A stretch of DNA of 64,000 bases from Rhododendron vialii. Lineage: Eukaryota > Streptophyta > Magnoliopsida > Ericales > Ericaceae. Each line of letters starts with the position of its first letter. Within the stretch, counting starts at the first letter, position 1. Below, in pieces: positions 56,085-64,000 of this stretch. The notes under the pieces were generated by a model, which saw only the letters and a program-made list of their open reading frames with translations, was not told the origin of the DNA and ran no database searches. The translations under genes and the position numbers were made by a program. The stretch covers positions 6,614,001-6,678,000 of the forward strand of contig NC_080569.1 in NCBI RefSeq assembly GCF_030253575.1, given 5' to 3'.

Positions 56085-56167
56085 TAAATCTGAAGTCAAG
56101 AATCAGAATTCGAAGCTCCACTTGCGCTAAATCTGAAGTCAAGAATCATAAATCTGAAGTCAAGTTT
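56085..56167 (+). repeat. Tandem repeat AAATCTGAAGTCAAGAATCA
   Basis: Three copies of AATCTGAAGTCAAG with two ending AATCA, interrupted by the segment TTCGAAGCTCCACTTGCGCT that also occurs at 59303. Confidence 0.75.
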
Positions 56168-56681
56168 TTTTTTGGCTGTATTTGAATCAAGGTTTTAGCC
56201 TTTAGGTAAGAAAAGGAAATGAAAACGGAGGGTAACGGTTCCAAATACAGGCAAAATCCATTTTTGTTGTACAAATGAATCATTACGATGCCCGCTTTCT
56301 GCATTGTTTCCATTTTTGTTGTACATGGTAAGATGGAAACATGTAAATGCATTTGCTTCAGCTTCGGCGGTTGTTATACTTCTTCATTTAGAGGAAGAAC
56401 GATTCTACTTTTATCACTTTCTACGTTTATCACTTTGATTCCATATGATCAAACTTATGCATACAACTTTGGCTACGCTCATCCACATTTAAAAGTTCAG
56501 AACCAATCAAAATCGATATCCACAATGGGCATGACAGATGTGCCTTGTTCACCAAGTTTTATATATAACGACCTTTCGCGCGCTTCATTTTACTGTACCC
56601 GCTGAAAAGCAAGCAAGCACCCTAGACTAGAGATCCGTCGCGGCAAACAAAGGTTTCGTCACAGATCCCATTGCCATAAAA

Positions 56682-58375
56682 ATGGTGAGCAAAATCTCCC
56701 GATCTATAAACTGATTTCTCATCTTTGTTAGTACTTTCGGTTGTCATTGATTTTTGGCTGTATCGATTGATCTCTGTATTTGTTGCGTAGACTTTCAATC
56801 GAAGGAATGGCGGCCGCAACAAGCATGGCCGCGGCCATGTTGACCCCATCCACTGCTCTAACTGCGGCAAATTCTTCCCCAAGGTTAGGGCTAAAATGGA
56901 AGACGGACTAGGGCTGAGATAGATTTTTTTATTTTTTATTTTTGATTCATGTCATGCATACATAACTACAATCCTTAACACGAAATATTTCAAAACAATC
57001 CCATTCAATAGTTATTTGAGGGCATGCCTTCGCTCATGGAGGCGTATCAAAAAGTCTGATGAGAATAGGTTACTTTGTATTCATTGGAATATCCCTTTCT
57101 GTGTTTTTTCTTGTAGTTGACTGAGAGCCTCAATGCTCCTTTTCTTTGTCTGAGCCTAGTCTTACAATAGGCTTTTGATTTTCTGTATGTTTTGATCAGA
57201 GGAATGCCCCGTTGCTCCTGTATTGGTGTTTCTTCCAATGAAAGCGTAACTTAAACCCCCAAACCACCCCCCCCCCCCCCCCCCCCCCCCCCCCATTTCA
57301 AATTAGTCATGACAGAATTCTCAAACTTTACAACAATATACCTATTAGATGTGAGGAATTTTCTTTGAAATGAATAATAATGCGAAATCTCTTAATTTGA
57401 AATCCCCACGTATCCAAACACAGGCTAGATTGTGTTCCTTAATTTCACCATTGTCGTGATTGTGCATGTTTTTATGTGTTTGTGCTAAGAAATGTTTGAC
57501 GCGGTAGGATCGTTTCGATTCTGTGTGTTTAGTTTTTCAAGAATCAAGTGATTGAACTCTAATAGATGTTGGGCCCTTTTATTAGGACAAAGCTATCAAG
57601 AGGTTTCTTGTGAGAAACATGGTTGAGCAAGCTGCTGTTACGGATATCCAAGAAGCTTGTGCCTTTGATGGTATCATTTACTTTCCCTATGCTATTTTAC
57701 TTTTCATACTTGTACTTCTGTTGGCATTGTCGTTTTTGATAACCATGATGACAACTAACGACTAGCTTTGCTGCTACCTTCATGGTTAAGGCTACACGCT
57801 ACCTAAGCTGTACGTGAAGATGGAGTACAGTGTATCTTGTGCTATTCACTCCAAAGTTGTCAGGGTTCGTTTGGACAATGATAGGAAAAACCGTGAGCCT
57901 CCCCAGCTCTTTGGGCGCAGGGTATGTCCCCTCATGTTTCATTCATCACGAACTATTATGCTACTTTGTTATGCTTTGTTGATTTGATTTGTTTCCATAC
58001 AAGTAATTTTGTTGGGTACATTGTCCCTATGTAACTCCAGATCTGCCTAACATGAGCTTTCTACATTAAACAAGACGTTTTGCCATACAATCACGTTAAT
58101 TTTATTGAATTACCCACCTCTGATACTAACTAAAATTATTAGCTATTGATGAACAACAAAAAAAGCCTAGAATTAGATAGTCATTCTACCTTTTAGCATT
58201 TGTTATAGTTTCCCTTGATTACTTGAAATTGTTGAGTTTCCTATCAATAGTGTTACTTATGTGAATTTCTTTTTGTTTGTGTCAGGACGATATGCCAAAA
58301 CCAGGTCAAGCACCGCGCCCTGCAGGAGCTGCTGCTCCGCCTCGTCCCTTAAAGCCTTCTTTTTGTCTGCTCTAG
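56682..58375 (+). CDS. RPS26: Ribosomal protein eS26 (40S subunit S26), divergent copy, 5 exons
   Basis: Exons 56682-56684 (the ATG alone), 56791-56883, 57586-57670, 57791-57921 and 58286-58375 join to 133 residues with no break, the usual plant length. An intron straight after ATG is common in plant ribosomal protein genes. The start [12 protein letters not shown] matches the family. Cys23 and Cys26 of the zinc site are kept, and Cys77, but the fourth ligand Cys74 is Ser here (Glu-Tyr-Ser-Val-Ser-Cys). Other departures are Phe29-Phe30 for Cys-Cys, a changed Arg-rich stretch (Asp-Asn-Asp-Arg-Lys-Asn-Arg) and a C-terminal Leu-Lys-Pro-Ser-Phe-Cys-Leu-Leu. The family's protein sits at the mRNA exit site of the 40S subunit. 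An A/T-rich TATA-like run lies near 56559. Open frame and introns argue against a processed pseudogene; the changes argue for relaxed constraint or a changed role. Confidence 0.9.
57267..57294 (+). repeat. Poly(C) run, 28 nt
   Basis: Uninterrupted C run in intron 2 of the RPS26 copy. Confidence 0.95.
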
Positions 58376-58512
58376 TTCAAGGGTTTTGGTTTATATGGTG
58401 CAGAGTTTCATTATGTCTTTGATATACAAAGGGTTTGACCTTAATTAGTAATGCGGTTTATTTTATTAGCTTTAGTGCCTTGTTATCGTACTGAATTTGC
58501 CAAAGTCTTTGC

Positions 58513-58517
<5 letters not shown>

Positions 58518-58603
<86 letters not shown>
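58518..58603. repeat. (TA)n microsatellite
   Basis: About 85 bp of uninterrupted TA repeat just downstream of RPS26. The Ile/Tyr open frames on both strands across it are artefacts. Confidence 0.97.
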
Positions 58604-58605
<2 letters not shown>

Positions 58606-59547
58606 CTTTGCATTGAAGTTTTCACTTGATCGTGACTTGCTCTTATATTTTTGGTGCACAAGCATCATGTGATTATTAGATATATTGTCCCTCCTGGATT
58701 TGGTACGAGTCCACAAATGTTGGTCACTCCTGACTCCTGACTCCAACCGGTTACAGGTGGAATTTGTTTTGCTGATCCCATTGGCACGTCAATTCTTTAG
58801 TTTAAGCTTGGGCTTAGATATATTCACTTCTGCAAGCTTACTGGTTTCATAAGTCACCATGGTCCTTGCTAGGGGAATAATATTTGGTAATGTTGTGCAC
58901 TGTGGAATACTGCCATCGGAAATGGTTCTGAAAGGTACTGGCTTTTCAGGGTGAGTGGATTGTCGTCATGGGTTTGTTCCTTTGGATACACGCTATTTCC
59001 CTTCTTTTGTGTAGGGGCTGTCACATCAGGACCGGCCCTGGCTCCTTCCAGTAATGCGATCGTCGTTCGGGACTTTGTTGTCACATTTGAAGAGAGAATT
59101 ATGCGTTCGACCATGTGCGAAGAAGAGTCTTTGAGCATGTTCGTCCTTTTCCATTCACGTCACTATTATAGCTAGATATTGGTTCGTTAGAATGCTATGT
59201 TGGCCTGAATATTCTTAAGCATGAAAGGGACATTGCCTTATTGGTTCCACGCTACTTGGCCCAAATTCTCGTAAGTTTGGAAGGGGGACATTGACTTATT
59301 GGTTCGAAGCTCCACTTGCGCTGAAAAAATATGGGGTAATAGGTAGATAGAACTTTATTAGAAACTGCACACATAGAAGGGGGTTCCGGAAACCCAAGAA
59401 CAATTGCCACATGTCTAGGAAATTTTCTCCGACATTTTAAGTGGTCTTATCTTTGCTTATCACCTAACTATGAGTTCATCTAATTATCTGCGAAGAAAAG
59501 TCCATTTTGCTACGAGTGTCACATTAGCGGTAATAAACTTTGACAAT
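58604..59547. other. Intergenic; short direct repeats
   Basis: No gene recognised. GGGACATTGCCTTATTGGTTC and its variant occur twice (about 59227 and 59285). The 20-mer TTCGAAGCTCCACTTGCGCT at 59303-59322 also occurs at 56109-56128. Confidence 0.5.
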
Positions 59548-59925
59548 AAGAGCTCATTTGGATGCGGGATTAGATTTGGAGGTATTATGTAAGAAAGGTG
59601 GGCTCATATTAATGTGATGGGGGATTAAATAATACTTACTTGATTTGGATGAGGGATAAAATGGGGGCATAAGGTTGTTTTGTAGTTGAAATGGAAAAGA
59701 GAGGTGGTATTATCCGGAGGTATTAGGGGTGATTCCATAATGCTGGCTCAAGCCCTAGCCATGTGTAAGCCCCCCTCAGGGGGTATTAGGGGGGGTTATG
59801 AAGGAGGGCGTCTTAAGATATCCCTCTGTTATGGACTTTCCAAACGACGCCATATACATGGGCCCACGGATTAGGAGGGGGATATCACAATCTCTCTTCA
59901 CAGTGCAGCATCCAAACAGACTGTA
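59548..59925. mobile_element. Probable MITE with TTTGGATGC ends
   Basis: The left end AGCTCATTTGGATGCGGGAT pairs with the inverse of the right end (GCAGCATCCAAACAGACTG). The inside is rich in GGAGGTATTAG and GGGGGATTA motifs. No coding capacity; target duplication uncertain. Confidence 0.5.
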
Positions 59926-60600
59926 ATTCATATAGATTACGCAAAAAAAAGATCACGTATTTCGTAAGCGTACTATTTGTCATTCAAGAATTCTTACTCC
60001 AAATTTAACATGATTTCGTGACATGAATTTTGAAAGAATTGACACAACATAATTCTGTCCGATAAGTATAACCCTTCTAATTATGTTTGAACGTCAAAAC
60101 CTCGAAACATAGATAGGAAAATTTTTGATCGTGTCGCTGCAAACGCAATAAATTATAATGCACGTGAATAATTAAAAAAGTAGTGACAATCCAAGGAACC
60201 GGAAGAAGTTCAATTAAACAAATTAAAGCGTTAAAGGGTATGTAAGCAAGCAATAATTCGATATGTGGTCCAAGCATTAGAGCATTCAGAGAAATCTATA
60301 TAATATGTAGCAGCGGTTTTTGAATTTTCTATATTTTAGACCCTCCGATTTGTACATATTTTTCTATAGCTGATATTTACAGGTTGTAAGACTAGAAATA
60401 TACTTGGAAAGAATGAATATTTGGAAGAATGATGAAAGAAGAACTAAAATTAATGTTTCATAATCTTATTCTGAATCTTTATTTTCGAATTTTCTTTACT
60501 TTTCTAACAGTTGTCTCTCTCGATCTCCCTCACACATTAATTTCAAAGCGGATTCCAATTTTGAATCCAAAACTGCTTTCTCTGACACACACACGTTTAG
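59926..60600. other. Intergenic, no gene recognised
   Basis: AT-rich; short frames without recognisable content. A (CT)n run follows at about 60607-60631. Confidence 0.4.
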
Positions 60601-60677
60601 CGCGCGCTCTCTCTCTCTCTCTCTCTCTCTCTTTACAATCATTTCTTTGCGGCTATATATATATATAATTACTCTTG

Positions 60678-61255
60678 ACCGCAAAAAATACATTTGGCCA
60701 CGAAGAATTACTCTTCGCCGCAATGAATTACTCGTGGCCGTAAAGAATTACTCTTGGCTGAGAATTACTTTTGCCTGCATCGAACTGCACTTGGCCACAT
60801 CTAATTGCACTTGGCCATATCGAATTACTTTTGACCACATCGAATTGCCTTGGCCACATCTAATTACTCTTGGCCGCGTCTAATTGCACTTGGCCGCATT
60901 GATCTGCACTTACCTGCATCGAATTACTTTTGGCCGAATCGAATTGCCTTGGCCGCATCGCATTGCTTTTGCCCGTATTGAATTGCTTTTGGCCGCCGCA
61001 AATAATTGCGAGACCATAAAGTAATTCGATGCGGCTAAATGCAATTAGATGCGGTCAAAAGCAATTCAATGTAGCCAAGAGCAACTCGATGCGGCCAAGT
61101 GCAATTCGATGCGGTCAAGAGCAATTCAATGCGGCTACGAGTAATTCATCGCCGCCAAGAGTAATTCTTCACGGCAGGAGTAATTCTTCGCGGTCAGGAG
61201 TAATATTTTGCGGTTATGAGTAATTCTTTGCGGCCAATAGTAATTCTTCTCGTCA
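60678..61255. repeat. Foldback made of about 21 bp tandem repeats (GGCCGCATCGAATTGCACTT)
   Basis: From 60678 to about 60997 some 15 imperfect copies of a unit like GGCCGCATCGAATTGCACTT stand in one orientation. From about 61010 to 61255 some 11 copies stand inverted (AAGTGCAATTCGATGCGGCC). The whole is a giant imperfect inverted repeat with its centre near 61000. No coding capacity; the open frames across it are repeat-driven. Confidence 0.9.
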
Positions 61256-62334
61256 GATTCTTTTTCTTTTTAACTAATAGGTAAGAGAACAAAATTGTTC
61301 TTCAATACAACTTGAGCTATTGGTTTAGATGATTTAGAGTTTCATGATCTATCTAGGATTGAAGATTGTAGATTTTTTGTTGGAGCCTTTTAGGTAGACA
61401 GAGTTTTAAACTCTACTCCTTACTTTGTTATATGTAATCTTTGAACTATTTTGTTTTTCTATTTTTCTAGGTCAGTTGCGATAGAGGTGTCACTTTTGAG
61501 TTAGTGGACGTTCAAAAAATTAAATTCGAGTCGGAATCCTGTATGATTATACATTCTTAATATCTCTGATGTTATCATTGAATGTAACTAACGGAATTAA
61601 ACAAAACTGATAACATTTGTTGTGTTAGACTATTTTATGAACTTGGTTAGATAGGCCATGTTTGAAACTTATTTTTAAAATAAAAATTTCCGAGAAGTAG
61701 ATTTTGTTGGGAGAAAGAAATTTTTTCTAATTATTGGTTATTTGTAATGCTCCTATCGCATGAGGTAGAACTATATGCATATCTGTGACTCACCTCATGT
61801 TTTGCGCTAAATTTTTGTGGATTATTGATTCACTTCGATGAGACGAATGAGAAAAGTAAAAAAAATTCACTTTTACCCAAGTATTTTGAGAAATAACCAC
61901 TATTTAGCGATTCCTCTCGTCGAAACGAATCAATAGCCAACAAAAATTTGGCACAAAATTAACAAATGTGAAAAAAATTTAAATAATAATAAAATTCTCA
62001 TTTTAAGTTTAAGTTTAAGTTAAGGCCAAAAGAATGCACCGTAAGGTCCTGGGCTTAAAATTCAAGATAATTTCATACAAGTGCAAGTTATTAAATACTC
62101 CTGGTATACAGCTAATACATTCAATTCCACATTCTCTCCAACATTGTGAGGTCACTCAAAAGCTTCTTCTTCTTTTTTATTTTTATAGAAAGTGAATTAA
62201 ACTATTTAATGGCTTTTGCTATGTTTCCTTCTCTGTTCCCTTGAAGATTCTCATGATATTATTCTCCTTCCATAATTTACTCTGCTTACAATTTGATTTA
62301 GAATTCTCGTAATTCGCACGAGTTTTATGAACAC
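61256..62334. other. Intergenic, no gene recognised
   Basis: AT-rich. A weak inverted repeat at about 61780-61970 (GATTCACTTCGATGAGACGAA against TTCGTTTCGACGAGAGGAATC-like) may be a small decayed MITE. Nothing else supported. Confidence 0.4.
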
Positions 62335-62380
62335 AAAGCACTCGATGGTATAAGAGAGTCGTGATCCGACCAATAAATCA

Positions 62381-62885
62381 GTACTTTTTGTTGTCTTAAA
62401 TGTCTATTTTGAACTCATATTTAACCCCGCGGCCTCAGGAAAATGCAATGATACAGAACACTAAGGGTCGGCTCATAAGTTTTAGAGGTCAGAAGTGAAC
62501 CCTCTAGTATTTTTTGTTGTCTTAAATGTCTATTTTGAACTCATATTTAACCCCGCGGCCTTAGGAAAATGCAATGATACAGAACACTAAGGGTCGGCTC
62601 ATAAGTTTTAGAGGTCACAAGTGAACCCTCTAGTATTTTTTGTTGTCTTAAATGTCTATTTTGAACTCATATTTAACCCCGCGGCCTTAGGAAAATGCAA
62701 TGATACAGAACACTAAAGGTCAGCTCATAAGTTTTAGAGGTCAGAAGTGAACCCTCTAGTATTTTTTGTTGTCTTAAATGTCTATTTTGAACTCATATTT
62801 AACACCGCGGCCTTAGGAAAATGCAATGATACAGAACACTAAGGGTCGGCTCATAAGTTTTAGAGGTCAGAAGCGAACCCTCTTG
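62381..62885 (+). repeat. Tandem repeat, 126 bp unit, about four copies
   Basis: TTGTCTTAAATGTCTATTTT recurs at 62391, 62517, 62643 and 62769, an exact 126 bp period. The copies differ at only a few positions, so the array is recent or homogenised. Confidence 0.95.
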
Positions 62886-63319
62886 AATGAGGTTTTTCTA
62901 TATTTTTCATTTAAAAATTGGTCTACAAAGAGTTTTATAAAAAAAATCATTACAAAAGATTTACCATTACAAAATATAAGCATATAGTTATCCCAAAAAA
63001 TGCAACCATTACAATATCTCAAAATCCATCCTTTGAAAATTAGTCTTCTCAATTCCATTCCATTGTCAATTATATTCCGTCGAACTAAACGTACCCTAAT
63101 GGTTTATGGCTTACGAGAATTGATAATCAGTGTATTCCACCGTTGGACCTATTTTATGGTTCCTAAATTTCAATTGGCATCTTTTGCGTAAAGTAGGCTT
63201 AGTACAAAAAAAAATTTGGGCCATATATACATACATATCTATAGGGGTCCTAGAATTTTAGAGGCCCTCATTTTAAGCCTTTTTGGGGGCTCGAAACGCA
63301 TGCTTCTCTCGCCTATCTT

Positions 63320-63810
63320 CTAAGCCAGTCTTGAGAACACTCGATCGTATGAGAGAGTCGTGATATGATCAATCGATCGGTACTTATCATCGACTGAAAT
63401 ATATTTTCCAAGTCCATATTAACCTCATTGCATTAAGAGAATGCAAGGATACAAAATACTCGATCGGGTGAGAGAGTCGCAAGGCAATCGATCAAACGGT
63501 ACTTTACGTCGACTCAAATATGTTTTCCGAATTCATACTAAACCTCGCCGGCATTAAGAACGCAAGGATACAAAAACACACTCAACCGGACTAGAGATTC
63601 TCGACCTGATCAACCGACTGGTACTTTACGTCGCCTCAAATATCTTTTTTTCGCACTCGTAACAAACCGCCGCAGCATGAAGAAAACGTCAAGGATAACA
63701 TTTTACTTAACATCAGCATACCGACCAGTGCTTTACGCCGTTTCTAATATATTTTTCCGCACTCCTACCAAATCGCTGCGGCGCTAAGAAAACGTCAAGG
63801 ATAACATTTT
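63320..63810 (+). repeat. Degenerate tandem repeat related to the 126 bp unit
   Basis: Four or more divergent copies of about 110-130 bp share ACACTCGATCG, GAGAGTCG, GATCAACCGA, GGTACTTTACGTCG and AATGCAAGGATACA blocks. The same order of blocks is seen at 62335-62460 (ACTCGATGGTATAAGAGAGTC), so both arrays descend from one unit. Confidence 0.75.
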
Positions 63811-64000
63811 ACTTAACACGAGCATAATTACACTTCACTCTATTTATGAAGAGAAGATTAGGTTACTAAAAATTCTCAGTTTCAACATAATGTCTCGGTG
63901 TGAGCAGAACTATTATAGTACTCTACTTCTCTTTAATTAAAGTAAATCTCAAACGAGAGATTCAGCTGTAACCGACGGCGCCAAATCGTCTCCAACGAAT

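Noticed and set aside
58451-58672. Ile/Tyr-repeat proteins on both strands
   Set aside because: Translation of a (TA)n microsatellite.
60647-61223. Open frames with repeated Arg/Leu/Asn/Cys patterns
   Set aside because: Repeat-driven reading of the 21 bp array; not coding.
62381-63810. Possible CRISPR-like array
   Set aside because: The regular 126 bp unit repeats along its whole length, with no unique spacers; this is a plant tandem repeat.
63975-64000. GGCGCCAAAT-like sequence at the window end, reminiscent of an inverse primer-binding site of a Ty3-type element
   Set aside because: Only about ten bases match, and no LTR border can be seen before the window ends; too weak to call.

Overview
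This 64 kb window is nuclear DNA of a flowering plant, most likely a woody eudicot. It has small exons with GT-AG introns, long AT-rich intergenic DNA, plant-only gene families (alpha-expansin, ATL RING-H2, UDP-xylose transporter, GT47 exostosin-like) and many MITEs, SINEs and LINE remnants. I cannot name the species.

Layout. 0-11 kb: mostly repeats (CAC-rich tract, antisense LINE tail, tRNA-derived SINE with perfect target duplications, several MITEs, a probable LTR fossil). It holds one intact gene, an ATL-type RING-H2 E3 ligase on the minus strand (3260-3751), and a truncated CYP716/CYP725-like P450 pseudogene (7476-8365, minus). 11.4-26.0 kb: one large plus-strand gene, a nardilysin-like M16 metalloprotease; I could place 19 coding exons giving 1042 residues. 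Its introns carry an antisense LINE, two Stowaway-like MITEs and an antisense SINE. 26-33 kb: no gene; SINE, hAT-like and foldback elements, and a 656 bp hAT-like MITE with perfect 8 bp target duplications. 33.5-34.6 kb: a three-exon alpha-expansin with a clear TATA box. 35-42 kb: repeats, including a cluster of three hairpin-forming inverted repeats at 40.4-41.3 kb. 42.2-47.6 kb: a seven-coding-exon UDP-xylose transporter gene, one intron of which uses a GC donor. 49.2 kb: a tRNA-Gly(GCC) gene, minus strand. 50.8-52.6 kb: a LINE fragment split by a Tourist-like MITE, then a 324 bp MITE with 37 bp inverted ends. 53-61.3 kb: an unusual block, with a tandem array of a TGGCCGC/AATTAC motif, the first exon of a GT47 exostosin-like gene without its remaining exons, two unrecognised exon-like segments, a complete but divergent ribosomal protein eS26 (RPS26) gene lacking one zinc-ligand cysteine, and a large foldback made of about 21 bp repeats of the same TGGCCGC/AATTAC motif. 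62.3-63.9 kb: a tandem array with a 126 bp unit.

The genes do not form a pathway; they are independent plant housekeeping and cell-wall genes. Expansin, the UDP-xylose transporter and the GT47 exon all relate to the cell wall, but in a plant genome this is probably coincidence. The features most worth a second look are the shared-motif arrays bracketing the gene fragments at 53-61 kb, the eS26 copy without Cys74, and the foldback cluster at 40.4-41.3 kb.
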